Assembly (NCBI RefSeq): GCF_030272615.1 | Contig: NC_081410.1 | Location: 221,827,415 to 221,891,414, forward strand | DNA: 64,000 bases | Origin: Cryptomeria japonica | Taxonomy: Eukaryota; Streptophyta; Pinopsida; Cupressales; Cupressaceae | Reading direction: 5' to 3' | Program-made: the position numbers and the translations under genes | The notes under the pieces: generated by a model | Databases searched by the model: none | What the model was told of the DNA's origin: nothing | Seen by the model: only the letters and a program-made list of their open reading frames with translations | Part shown: piece by piece, positions 25,011 to 37,766 of the stretch | Layout: every line of letters begins with the position of its first letter | How positions within the stretch are numbered: the first letter of the stretch is position 1

Positions 25011-25278
25011 TCAGGGGGAGTAGTTGCTATTTTGTATGAATTTGATTTTTGTAACTTTGGCATTTGATGTCAAAGGGGGAGAGATATCTATGGAAAAACA
25101 CATTATCTTTTGAGGAGAGATTAGTATTAAAGATTAGTCTTTGGATAAACACATGTTGCTCCTAGGGGGAGAAATTGTTGTTTAAAGAAGATTGTTGATT
25201 TTTGGTATTTGGCATTTCTGTTTTGGCACTTTGATGGTTTTTCCATCTTGTGTTGCCATCAATGCCAAAGGGGGAGAT
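25011..25278 (+). other. Reiterated polypurine motifs upstream of 3' LTR
   Basis: AGGGGGAG-type motifs occur at 25013, 25073, 25164 and 25268; the last is at the LTR edge and is the likely functional polypurine tract. The segment 24934-25278 holds no ORF. Confidence 0.7.
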
Positions 25279-26022
25279 TGTTGGTATTTTGGTATGGTTT
25301 TGTCATTGATGTCAACACCTAATGAAACACTAGCACTTTGGAGATCTAGCAACATTCACTGGCAAGCAAGTAACTATTGCACAGTTACTGGTATATGGTT
25401 CACCGGCAGGATATAATGTTCACCGGTACCTGGAATGATATGGAAGACACTTGGTAATGTCTAAGACATCATGTGGACACTTTGTTTTGAAGAATTAATT
25501 ATTGGTATATTCATATTTGCATATTTGCTCTTACCGGCAAATAGGTCCAGGGTTATCTAGGGTTACACTGACAGGTTTATCTTTTCCAGATCAGCATGGC
25601 ACGCTATGGAGATGATTTATAATTATTGTAAATGCATTAAGCCGACATGTTTAATCGGTTATTGCATCGGATATTATATTGTATGTAAAATGTTTTTATT
25701 GTAATATCTTGTAGAACCGACCTACTAAAATTGGTCTTAGGGTATGGTATAAATGTAAGATCTTACTTGTAAGATCGAATGTGGAATGCGAAAAAGAATT
25801 GTGTGAAGGTATATGCGAGATTAAGTAGAGGAATACTTGAAGACATCATTTGAAGGTGAAGCTAGTTTTTTATAGAAGCATATCAACATTACACCGGTAC
25901 TAAATCCAACATATGAAGATGCTATTTTGTGCAGTACATTCTTATTGGATTTAACCATCCAACTATAGTCAGTGTAACTCCCATTTGTGATTGAGCAGTG
26001 AGCTCTAGGCTGTTGGCCTTTC
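25279..26022 (+). repeat. 3' LTR of Sirevirus-like Copia, part 1
   Basis: Matches 19717-20458 of the 5' LTR and is cut by a solo LTR at 26023. Confidence 0.9.
26018..26022. repeat. Target-site duplication CTTTC (partner at 29607-29611)
   Basis: CTTTC flanks both ends of the 26023-29606 insertion. Confidence 0.9.
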
Positions 26023-29000
26023 TGTAATGCCCCACCAGGAACCCTAAAGGAAAACAACACAACTAGGCAACTAAAGGGTGAAATAATTTTTTTTTAAAGA
26101 TTAAGTGCACTAACTATAACCATTGCATGTTTATCAACACATCGGAAGTCTATCATAAGTTTTCCTAAGGGTAACCAATGAAGATTAATTTCATAGATTA
26201 TATTAACACCACAGTTAAACCATTTAATTAGATAAATTGAATATTTAAGTTTAAAATTACACATACATCTAAATTTCACAATAAAGAAATAAAAGTATTC
26301 CAATGTATCCAATTTCCATAAACCATTTGAACATAAGATCAAAACAATAACATTCATTTCACTGACATAATAATATTACAATATCCATAAATACATGGCT
26401 TCCAATAATACCATTGGTTACAAAGATATAATATCAAGGTTACATAAAAGTTTGATACAATGACCACAAGGTCTCAACTGAACAATGATCTCGAACAAGA
26501 GTTGGTACATCAACCACAATCCAAGAAACACCAGCGAAGCCTTTCCTCGCCTGAAGATACAATCCAGAACATACGATGGGAAGTGGCACTACCACCCGAC
26601 CATGTGATCCCGAAATGGAACCACCCCACCATGCTAGGAGATAGTAGAAAACCCTCAAGCAAGCAAAGTAAGACAAGTACAAAAGGACTACAAGACTCTA
26701 CAACCATCCATGTAACACAACTCACAAAACACTAGTGACTCTAAGAAGAGAGTGTCATCGCATAGCTTAATGGTTACCATGGTACAACCTCCATAGGTCC
26801 CGGCCCCCATACTTGAGTTTCTCCTGGTAACCTCTCCTGAGCCTCTGGTTCCAACTAAGTCTCATGCGGACCCTACCAATCCTTTCGTGAAGACAAGGTG
26901 GTAAGTTTGCCATTCCAAACCTTCTCGTAACATTATGAGCCCTGTACAAGCACTCACCTATGCACGAGGTACATTTATCTTAATTAATATTTAATCTACC
27001 CACCCCCTAATCAATTATTAGGTTATCACTTTTTAACTAACTCTCGACGGGTTATCCTGTCATCCACTTCGGGCACGACCCCCACTCGAAAGCCACTCTC
27101 TCTCCTAGGACACTAATAGGAAATGTTTCTCTCTATGAGAACTCTATGGCGAAATAGGCAACCATAAACAATCCCGACAAGCACAGGTGAATGATTCACA
27201 AATACCAACCCAAGATTGACCATTTGGACAAAAACACATAATGGCTCATATCAAAGAGGCTATACAACAACACCTGGTCTAGGAGAAATAATAACATAGG
27301 ACACAATGACAATTCAACCAGAATACCAATGAAATTTAAGCTTGACTGAAAACACCATTTACACAAGATCCTAATACAAGCAATCTTTTATTAAAACAAC
27401 CAAAGCATATATTATTTGCAAATAAAGATTTTCCAAATAATAAGGAAATACAACCATTTAATACAAAAACATCCATCTTGTCATTTGTCCAATAAAGTTA
27501 AATAAATTCACACATGAATTAAACTCCTAATATATTTCCAATATGAATATCGAATTTAAAATTATAAGCTTTTTTCTAAAATTACAAAATTCTAAATTCT
27601 TTATTCATATAACAAAAATATATAAATTGACAAATAAACATTAAACAACTATATATATATATATATATATTAACACATTATAATTATTATAATATTATTT
27701 ATTTATTATTATTTTTTTATATTAAAAAAAAACTAAATAATAATTAAAATAATAAATAAAATTTAAAACTAAAATAACATTTAACACTAAAAAAATACTA
27801 CCCTAAGGCCTCCCCACTAAATTAATAAATTAATTTTATTTTATATATTTTTTTTAATGTATTTTTTTTTAAATAAAATAATTTTAACAGTATTTTCAAT
27901 AAAAACTAGAATAATATTAACAATAATTTCAATAAGAAAAAAAAAAAGATTTTTCCAATAATTCCATTTTCACATAATTTAATCTTTCATCTATTTTTTT
28001 TTATTTAATTAACCCAAATAAATTTAATGTATAATTAAATTTATTTTCTTAAGGTAATAAAAACTATTTCATAGAGATTCCATAAATAAACAAAACTGTC
28101 ATAACCAAAACAAAATCAAACGAGAGAAGTTAATTTCTCAGATAAATACCCTTTTTCACCAATCTTGCAATTCTCCATGCATCATGAAATCTTGACAAAT
28201 TTTCTATAATAATTTTCCTAATTTTCCCAAAATTACATTCTTCCCATAAACTAGAAATACACATCAGGCATGAATTTTTAAAACAAAACTCGAATTCACC
28301 AGAAGAGGGTTTGTATTTAAAAATAACTTTATACACACACATCAATCAGAGAAGAATAGAAATATTTACTAAAAACCCACAACTAAGAATTCATCCAACC
28401 TGGTATAGCTTTCCTGGAAGAAATCTGTAGAAGAGCCCTTAATCCCTTCAATAACTTCCAATAAATTCCTTCACCTAAATTCTTGACCTGTTCCTGTGTG
28501 TCCCTGTCTGTCCTAAAATAAAGACCTAACCCCTATTTAAACTAAAATTTAGAATAATAGTAATTTTTTTTTTATTTTCTAAATTTATCACATGCAATAA
28601 TTGAAAAACATTATTCTTTCTTTTCTTTTCTCATGCACATTAATTAATTTTTGAAATAAAGAATTAAAACAATACTTTAATTCCAATTAATTAATTTTCT
28701 AAATAAAGAATTAAAACAATACTTTAATTCCAATTAATTCTTTTTCTAAATAAAGAATTAAAACAATATTTTAATTCTAATTAATCCTTTTATTCATTTA
28801 TTTAATTATAACTTTAGAAAATAATAAATAAAATTAATCTAATTTATTTTTAAAATAAAAATATATTTCTAATACCGTGCAGCTTAATTTAATAATTTCT
28901 TTAATTAACTAAATTTATAATCTCAATGCATAAACAATAAAATAATGAGATAATTTTATAAAATTAATTAATTAATTAATTAAATCCACTAAAACACTCA

Positions 29001-29606
29001 AATTAAACAAATCTCAAGCAATTACCCATAAAAGATAAAATGACAAAATACGAAGACCAAACTAACTGACAAGATGACCAACTAACAATACTCATACGAG
29101 TGTAACTGAGTAACATAGGGTCAACTACTATCTCCTCCACTTCCATCGGAAAATATAAGGCACGCTCAGACCTATGAAGCCAAGTGGAGATGATACCCTG
29201 TACCTACCCAGTACTTGTACCTGCAAAATCCTGCATCACCGAACCACACATGCATATATACAATATAGAAGACATGGCATATACACCGATGAAGGAGAAT
29301 CGCGACGTTCCCTATCTCACCGAAATGAGTGAAGGAAAATCATCCCCTTGCATCCAATACACTCGCAAACACACAACATATAATTTCACATTGCATAAAT
29401 AAGGTAAAATGTCAGTACATAGTAATAACACATAAAATGCCATAAATCACAAGTACTGAAATACTACAAATAAATTATACATCTCATCTCCAAATAAAGC
29501 ATAATGTCATAAAAATTTGAATAACATATCATGGTAATGTATCCACTGAAAAACAACCAATAATAAAATATGAGTCTAATGAGTTCAAACTAGTAGGGGT
29601 ACTACA
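26023..29606. mobile_element. Solo LTR, long variant of the chromovirus-type LTR (3584 bp)
   Basis: The ends match the LTRs at 10363 and 17069: TGTAATGCCCCACCAGG at the left, GGGGTACTACA at the right. About the first 75 bp and the last 1.5 kb align with those LTRs. The middle (about 26097-28100) is different and very AT-rich, with a TA microsatellite at 27648-27670. There is no PBS, polypurine tract or coding domain, and a TSD is present, so this is best read as a solo LTR left by LTR-LTR recombination of a longer-LTR subfamily. Short open frames at 26440-26949 show no domains. Confidence 0.75.
27648..27670. repeat. TA microsatellite
   Basis: An uninterrupted run of alternating A and T inside the solo LTR. 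Confidence 0.9.
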
Positions 29607-29861
29607 CTTTCTGCATGTGCAGACCCCATTTATGTACACTTACTATCTACAGTAGTATCATCTGATTGTGGGTAAGGTTTCCCACCGTGGTTTTTCCCCT
29701 TACAGGGTTTCCACATACAAATATTGGTGTTATGTGTTGTGGATGACTCTATGTTTATGTTTCATGCATTAATCTTTACCGGTATAGCAATTTACTGTTA
29801 ACACTGTCTACCGGTACACTTAATTGGTTTATTGGTATTAAGCATTAAGTTGGTTAATTGG
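29607..29861 (+). repeat. 3' LTR of Sirevirus-like Copia, part 2
   Basis: It resumes exactly where part 1 stopped (after the CTTTC duplication) and runs to the ATTGG duplication. Its last 117 bp (29745-29861) are repeated without change at 37650-37766. Confidence 0.9.
29857..29861. repeat. Target-site duplication ATTGG (partner at 58094-58098)
   Basis: ATTGG stands outside the TGTAGATC start at 29862 and outside the GTCTACA end at 58093. Confidence 0.9.
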
Positions 29862-31362
29862 TGTAGATCAAGAAATTGAAAATCATCAAAACAATAGCAA
29901 TTAGGACAACCACAAAACCTAAAGCTGCTATGAAAGCAATCCCAATCCAATCAATGAAGACATAAAGACAAGATATTCAAATCAAATGAAATCGGAGCAA
30001 ACCAACACAGATATCTCCTTCATGTGGCTCCATTGTTCTTCTTTCACCTTCAAATTTGATGTGGATCTCACCTATAAGTGCAAAATGCAAGTGGAAAGCA
30101 AGTTGTTGAGAGATGAAATTCGCAGCATAAGGTTACTCGAAAATGTGATTGATTCCCCCTTTCATTGAAGAAAATCATCCAATTTATAGACAAATTGGAG
30201 AGAGGACAAGATTAGCATGAAGAGATTTGAAAGGAAATTCAAATCAAGAATGGAAAAATTATGACAAATGTATGACAATTTCTATGCAAGGTGTATGACA
30301 AATTATGACAAGATTGAAATGCCATTCCCATGACAAAAGGGAAGAGAGAAAATAGCCTCCATGATTGCAACAAATGGAAGCATAAACATAGGAGAAAATG
30401 AGGGAATGAAATTAGGGGAAATATTAGAAAAAAATTAAAGAAAATAGGAGAAATAGAAATTAGGAATTAGGAGAAATTAGAAAATTAGAAAATTGAGGAA
30501 AAAGATGAAATAGAAATTAGGTGAATTAATTAATAGGTTTTCATCCATTGATTAATTCATGAAAGAGACCTAGGACTAAATAAATAGATTTATTTAACCC
30601 ACAAGGAAGAAGAAAAGGATTAAATGAACAAATCATAAAACCCTAGAAATAAGAGGACAAGGAATTAGGTCAAGACAACAAGAAATTAATGTAGGTTCGA
30701 TCATGATTCTGATTGACAAAGGACCAATGTTGATAAATGATTGAGATTGGTTGACAAAAATCAATGACAAATTGACCAAGATTGACAAGGAGATCAAATT
30801 GATAGGCGCCAATTGATGAGGAACAATGACTAATCGATCCAAATTGACATGATTGAAAAGGACAAGGATCGATGATGAATCGATCGCAAAATGACAAGAT
30901 TGACAAGGACAAGGATCGGTGACGAATCGATCACAAAATGACAAGGCTGACAAGGACAAGGATTGATGACGAATCGATCGCAAAATGATGAGATTGACAA
31001 GTTGATAATCGCAAATGATTACTAACAAGCTAAAGATGATTGAAAGATTGACAAGAGGACAAAACCCTAATTCTATCATCGATTAGGATTGACGATGTCC
31101 AAAATGATGATAAATGAGCACACACCATGATGCGATAGGATAAGATCGACCAAAATCATGAATGAAGATTGCTATTGACAAGACCTAATTCAAAAGCGAT
31201 AAAAATGAGGAATGCAGAAGAAGGAATCGATGCTCGCAAATGATAAAGACCAAGTGCAGAACATAGAAGAAATGTTAATGTGATGCCCGAACCCTAAAAT
31301 AAGGCAATGCGCAAATGTTAAAGTATGACTCCACAAGCATTGACCATTTTTAGATGTCTACA
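29862..31362 (-). repeat. 3' LTR of the Tat-like non-autonomous element (1501 bp)
   Basis: Bounded by the ATTGG duplication and by the polypurine tract. The short plus-strand frame at 29986-30168 recurs in the other LTR (37891) but is not evidence of a gene. A 47-bp tandem repeat lies at 30856-30996. Confidence 0.9.
30856..30996. repeat. 47-bp tandem repeat, three copies
   Basis: Units begin ACAAGGACAAGGAT and contain GAATCGATC. They are also present in the other LTR at about 38761-38901. They carry palindromic ATCGAT words. Confidence 0.8.
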
Positions 31363-31381
31363 TTTTGCCCCTCTTTGAGAC
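31363..31381 (-). other. Polypurine tract
   Basis: On the minus strand it reads CAAAGAGGGGCAAAA directly ahead of the LTR. It is nearly identical to the tract of the autonomous Tat element at 40304. Confidence 0.85.
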
Positions 31382-34157
31382 AATGCGATTCTAAGTGTTG
31401 TTTCAAAGAAAAATAATGAAAATGCCCCAGACAATAACAATGACATATGCATGCCCCCTCGAGGAATTGGCCGGAAAAATCCAGAAAAGAGGCCAAGTGA
31501 TCGATAAGAATGATAGAAGACGTTAGGTTCGAACAGATCAAAAATCGAAAGTCTGATGCACAAAGGACAAGTAGTGGAAGGCGCAAAAGACCATGACCAT
31601 CATAAGATGGAGAGCATGCACGTTCATCTAGGTACTGACAAAGATCTATATAGGAGACAAGGAGAAGGAAAAGAGTTCATTTGCACTGGCCAAAGTGGAT
31701 GAGTTGTTGCTCAGGAAAAAGGACCCTTGCAGAGAGATGGCGAACATTCCAATGGCAAATCACCTTGGGGAACATGTACGCACCTACAGACGACCGGACG
31801 ACGTAGGAGTAGCGGTATGTAGCTCAAAAACCCAGATGTTCAATTTCATGAATTTTGCTTGATTGCGGGACATTGCGGGGCCCACAGTGGAGGGAAAAAT
31901 GCAAATTTGTGCCTGTGTGGGCGCATTCTGCACCTATGTAGAGATGTTCTACACCTGTGTAAGGTACATAGGCGCAACTTGATGCTGCACAAGCACAAGA
32001 CAATGTGCACAAGCGCAATTGTGCACTTATGACCGAACTAGACCGAACGGACTGCCAAGATTGATGGAAGAAATGTTAGTAAGAAGAAATTAGATAGAGG
32101 ACAGTTAGAGATGAAGGAAAACTTGCTTTCACAAATGCACATAAGTAGGTGAGAACCTTTATTTATTGTAGCAAAGTAGATGCAGAGCATCATGGCATTG
32201 AAGGCCAGAGCTGGAACGCAACCCCTTTTGCAAAAGACAGACACAACGCACACAAAGAATGAGTGAAGCATCCTAGGGTGCATACATCAAGGGTCAAGGT
32301 ATGTGCGGCATTCACAAAGAGAACGTACTTATCATAGACACCCAATGATATAGTTGCCCCAGTTTGTGACAAACATTCCACAAACAACAAACACAACAAA
32401 AAAAGGAAAGGGACCATGAATTATCCCGGTCACTCTAAATTACTCAGTGACATCATCGAGCAACATAGGAACATGATCGAAGCCAAAGATAAATTAGTAA
32501 AAAGATAAGACGCACAAATTCAACCAAGTCAAACAAACAGTCTGATCGTCATTGTCAAAAGTGGAAAACAAGAATGATCATGCTATCTGGTTTCAGGGAA
32601 TGTGGTACCCCGTCAAAGACAGGACATAGTCTGGTTTCGAGTATACCACACCCTGTATAAGACCCATGATAATTTTGACAAGGACCAATGGTAATGTTGA
32701 TGCTATTTGGATTGATGTGACAACTATGATCAGGTTGAATGCTTTCTTGGTCGAACAGTTCATCTGTTAATGCATGATTTCATTAAAGCACAATGTTTGA
32801 TTGATTGTCGTTGGATGTATGCTAAGCAGCCTATCTATACACAAAGGGGACCATTTATTGACAAAATGCAAAATGCCAAAGAAATTGTTTTTGGATTTTG
32901 ATGTTTTTCACTTTGTAGGAATTTTGAGTTTTTTACAATTTTTTTGTTCGTTTTTCAGGACTTTATTTGACTTTTTAGGGATTTTTTCAGGACATTATTT
33001 GATTTTTAGGAATTTTTTTAAGGACATTATATGATTTTTTTAGGGATTTTTTTTTTCAGGACATTTTATGAATGTTTTTGAATTTTGACATTTTAGCTGA
33101 AAATGAACACATGATTTTTTTTATGTTTTTGAATGTTTTCAGGATTTTTTTCATTTTTTTTGATTATTTCAGGACATTTTTCAATTTTTATGATTTTGCC
33201 CCCAGTGTCTAGCAAGGCAAGGAATATGATAGGTGAATAAATAGGCTTTCTGAAATGTTGGTGGATAGAGGGAAGACAAAGGCCTTTTATCATGGAGACA
33301 ATATGGATGCAATTTTCAAGGGCTATTGCATGATGGGACAAGAGACTGGATATGACAATGTAAAGCAGGAACATGGCATGAGGGACATGTCAAGAGGTTT
33401 TTGAAACTATGTTTAAATTTTGCATCCTTATGTTAGATCAAGATCAAGGAATGAAAAAGAGTGTATGGATAGTGATAAGATATGGATAGGATAAGGAACA
33501 CCAAGAATGGATAAGGGACATGGACTGAAGGTCGGGGTAGGCTAAGGGATAGTGGCAGAAAGTTGCAATAAGCTAGGGAATATGGATGAAAGGTTATAAT
33601 AAGCAAATGGATAAAGACCAAAAGCTATGATGGACTAAAAGCTGCAAACAAGATGCATGATGCTCATGATGATCCTCAGCCTTGTCAAGATCAAAGGTGA
33701 AAAGGGAAACTGGACATGAGGGACAATAGGATATGAAGGGTAATGACAGGAGTTCGATAGGATAATGGAGCAATGAAGGACAAAAGGATATGATAGGATA
33801 AAACCTATCCCCAAGTACAGTATGTAAGAAGTTCATAGATTATGCATGATGCCTATTTGCCAGGTTTTCATCACGGTACTTTCCCAAGGTACCTGTTTGC
33901 CAGGTTTTCACCAGTGGATGAATTATTTTTGCTTTACTTTTTTTTTTTTTTTCTTTTTTTCTCACTTTTTTTTTGTATTTTGACTTTTTCAATAGAAGTT
34001 GGACACATGATAGGGGATGGAAGAAGGACTCAAGCATCTTTTTTTTTTTTTTTGGATAGTAGCCTTAAAAAAAAAATGGACCATGACCTTTAAAAGTATG
34101 CTTAAAGACATTGGTAGGATAAGGACATGGAAAAAGAGATGAAATTAAGGCAAGGAT
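31382..34157 (-). other. Non-coding 3' region of the Tat-like non-autonomous element
   Basis: No gene seen. Positions 32936-33190 hold imperfect T-rich repeats around TTCAGGACATT. At 33853-33920 there is TTTGCCAGGTTTTCA twice, and one relative of it occurs at 46196 in the autonomous Tat element. Long T runs lie at 33936-33975 and 34040-34055. The block next to the polypurine tract (31363-31530) aligns with 40304-40470, including ATGCCCCCTCGAG. Confidence 0.6.
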
Positions 34158-37025
34158 TTATGCAAAGGATGGGATCAAATGGATCGAAGGATGGAAAATA
34201 TGCATTGGATAATGGATAGGGTATTGGAAGAATTGGGATTCACTGGATGGAAATGAAGGCAAGATCAACATTGGAACACACCTTGATGGGTGGTGGATTG
34301 ATGGAGGAAAAATGGATCTCAAATTGTGAGATTTGGATGGAGGAATAGCTTGGGATTTTGGGACATAAGGGCCCAAAATGGATGAAGAAGGTGATGGAGG
34401 AACAAATTTGAGAGGGTTGGATGGAGGAATAGCAACTTTGGATGCCAAGTTGGATGTTTCTTTTGGCTTTTGTGCTTCAAGGAGCTGCTTAGGGATCCAC
34501 ATGGTTTTTGATTTTTCATGCTTTTGTGGTTCCTTGGAGTGCATTGCCAACACAAGGGATTTAGGAGCCCATATAGATTTTAACTTTTGTTTTTGAGAAA
34601 TAGGCCTTTGTGACCTTTTGGATTTTTCCTTTTCTTTATAGATCAAATTTTTCTTTGTTTTGACATGTTGATTATATTGGACATGTTGATCCTTGAATAC
34701 ATGTGGATTTCTAAACTTATGACTTTTATACTTGGCATCCAAATTGCTTGGAGGGGGAAAGGAATGCATGGATGGATAGGAATGAAGTGGAGGTATTTTG
34801 CATGGATGAAAGTTACTCAAATATGTGTTCCTTTGTTGACCTTGCATACAGGACGCAGGGATATTATAAGGACCTAAGATGGATGGAAAGTATGATGGGG
34901 AAGGTGTATGTTTTGATTTTGATGGAGGGATACCAACATCTTGAGAGTGAGTTGTGTAGACATGAGCCTTAAGATCTTCTTTGATATGGAGGGGTTATTT
35001 CTCATGAAGGTCTACCCCTTTTCCTTTATGAATATCTTGACTTGTAGGATACTCTTTTCTTTTAGAGGAAGAGGCAAGTCCATTATTAGGTGGATATGAT
35101 ATGAGAGAAATAATGAGATCTTGAAGTGGATCGGATTGCACCAAAGTGGAAGAACCCATTATGCATGTCGAGGGTTTGTGAACATCTTGCACCATGTTAG
35201 AATCATGAGGGGGATTAGGATCATGAGGGGGAATAGGATTGTGAGGGGGACTAGGATTGTGTGGTGGACATGGATCAATGATAGGATATTCAAGAGATGG
35301 AATGGGATAAATAATGGGATTATTAAAAGAAATGAGATCTTGGAGTGTATTTGGAGGATTAAGACAAGGAGATGGAGGAACAAAAGGATCTTGTGGAGGA
35401 TTTAAAGGAATAATTTGATCTTGACAAGGAGGAAGATCATTGGAATCCTCTTTAAAGGTGCTTTGCTCTTTACTTTTAATGGGATCATCAGAAAGGATGG
35501 AAGGGATATCTTGATCTTTCTTAGGGAGTGGAATGTCAATGGGATTTGAAAGGACATTGTGTTCTTGGATAGAATTGACAGGAATAAGCGAATCATTGTG
35601 AGTGTTTGGGGAAATGGGATCTTGGTCAACAATTGGATGGGATGATAAGGTTTCAGGATCTTGATCTTGATTTTCTTTAGGACTCATTTCTTCATGCTCT
35701 AAATTATCCTCTTGACATGAGGTTGGACTTTGGATATGCATGGGGGATTCTAACAAGGAATCAATGTTTTGGCATGAAGAAAATGCACTTTGAACATTTG
35801 TGATGGATTCTGGCAAGGAATCAATGCTTGAACATGAGGAAGAGGGACTTTGAATGGGGTCCTCTAAAACAGGTAATGGCAATAAAGTGCATGGTGGCAT
35901 TGGGTCTTGTATTTCTGAAACATGACAAGGATGTGCATCATGAATTGGATTATCTTGGCAATCAATTATGGATAGCCCTTGGATAATTTCATCCTTGGGT
36001 GTATTGTTTGATGAGGACAATATGGAAGGTTCTTGTGAAACTTCTAAAGGTGTAGGGATAGATGCCACTGGAGAGTCAATTTTTTTGTGGGGGGATGAGG
36101 CATTGCTAGACATAAGTGTATTATCTTGATCTTCCTCAAAGAACTCACTTGGTAATTTCCTTAAGATCCTTGCAATAAGGCCACCTTTCTTTCGAGGTTT
36201 TGACATAGTTGTATCTGGAATTTTAACTTGTTTGGAAAGGAGTTGGTTCTGGTCTGATGTCATGTTTTGATTTCGAACTAGATGTTGATCAAATTGGTTT
36301 GACATGTTCAAAATTTGGCTTGGTGCATGTTGCAAGTTTTGTTTTTGAATTTGTGATTGTGGTTATTGACATTGATATGTTGATTGAACTTGTTGATATT
36401 CCACCATTGGTTGAACTATTTGTGGACATTGTATAGTTGGTTGGACATATTGTTGAAATCGGACCATTGGTTGCGTTGGTTGTATATGTTGGACCATTGG
36501 TTGTGTCTATTGGAAATGTTCGAACTGTTGAACAATTGGTTGTGATGGTTGAAAATCTGATTGATAGTAAACACCTTCTTGTTCTTATTGTGAAGGCACA
36601 TAATGTTGTTGTCTCTTTTCTTGAAATTGTTTCATCATCTCTATTTGTGAGAGGAGATCTGGTATGTTTGATTGTTCAATACGAGATCTTACATCAATTG
36701 GCTCAATATTTGGATTTTGACTTGGAAATTTTTGAAACATTTTGGACATTTGTGATCTATTCTTCTCAATGTTTTTCACTTTTTGTTCCAAAATCTCCTT
36801 TTCTCGAGCTAGTTTCTCCTCTAGTTTTTGTATTTGGACATTTACATCATCATGATAAGTTTGATCCAAGTTTTGAGACACATAGAGATTGGATTGACAT
36901 GATTGATTTCTCAATTGTGATGACATGGCTTCGTAAGAAGGTTGAGACCTCATTTCAACAAACATGTCACTATGCAATGCAACTAATGGGATTGACAAAT
37001 GCAACCTAAAAGGATGACAATGCAA
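34158..37025 (-). pseudogene. Low-complexity ORF of the non-autonomous element, unknown function
   Basis: Three open blocks (37025-36585, 36335-34995, 34847-34158) share one frame, separated by a few stops, so they were once one protein of roughly 950 residues. The N-terminal block has a heptad-like coiled coil (Lys/Glu-rich, near 36800). The middle is Gln-rich, then strongly Asp/Pro/Ser-rich with repeats such as PPHNP and PPHDP near 35230. The C-terminus is Lys-, Pro- and Ser-rich. A short motif KKGGLIARILRKLPSEFF near 36160 stands out. No gag, protease or pol domain is visible. I do not recognise it. Confidence 0.55.
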
Positions 37026-37649
37026 CTTAATGTTTTTGTACCTTTTGAATTTTTGGAGACAAACTTTTGAAATGCAAAGCTAAAGACACGACCTTGGGAA
37101 ATTGAAATGAAGTCAAGACCTTAAAGGACAAAGGACCAAATGACAATAGGAAAAATTGACAATGTCTCACCTATATGCTTGGATACTAAGCTAGGTTTGA
37201 CAAAAATGATATTAATGAAAGGACAAATTTTAGACAAGGTCAAGACTCCTTAACAACAACTTAGGGTATCATCCAAAGTTTTGATTTTTCAAGTTTGACA
37301 AACCAAATTTTTGAGACTAAATGCAAGAAGACAATGATTATGACAATGACTTAGGATATGACATGAAAATGATCTAAGGATATGATATGACAAGATGAAG
37401 CCAAGACAAGATGACAATACAATGATAAGGATATGCGAAGACCAATGACTTGGAATATGCGAAATGCAACCTAGGCAAGACTTAATTTTAGCATGACAAG
37501 GATAATGCACGAATGTCACCTAAATGGAAATTTAGCTTGGATATGACAATGAAATGCAAACTTAGGGAAATAATTTTGAACCTAAGTGAAAAATGAGGAC
37601 GCTTGCAATGAAAAGGACTAAAATGAAGGGAGATGACAATATGCCCTAG
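37026..37649 (-). other. Leader of the non-autonomous element, truncated at the duplication junction
   Basis: This should lead to a primer site and then the 5' LTR. Instead it stops at 37649 and a scrap of Copia LTR follows. No primer site is seen. Confidence 0.55.
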
Positions 37650-37766
37650 GACTCTATGTTTATGTTTCATGCATTAATCTTTACCGGTATAGCAATTTAC
37701 TGTTAACACTGTCTACCGGTACACTTAATTGGTTTATTGGTATTAAGCATTAAGTTGGTTAATTGG
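37650..37766 (+). repeat. Duplicated 117-bp Copia LTR segment
   Basis: Identical to 29745-29861 as far as I can see, including the ATTGG at its end. The 5' LTR equivalent (about 20602-20718) differs at several positions, so this is a copy of the 3' LTR flank, not an independent LTR. Confidence 0.85.

Noticed and set aside
26440-26949. Possible gene inside the solo LTR
   Set aside because: Short opposing frames without domains, in an LTR-bounded unit with target duplication.
29986-30168. 60-codon plus frame, repeated at 37891-38073
   Set aside because: Repeated only because it lies in both LTRs; no domain.
37650-37766. Independent third Copia LTR insertion
   Set aside because: Identical to the 3' LTR flank at 29745-29861 and lacking LTR ends, so it is a duplicated fragment.
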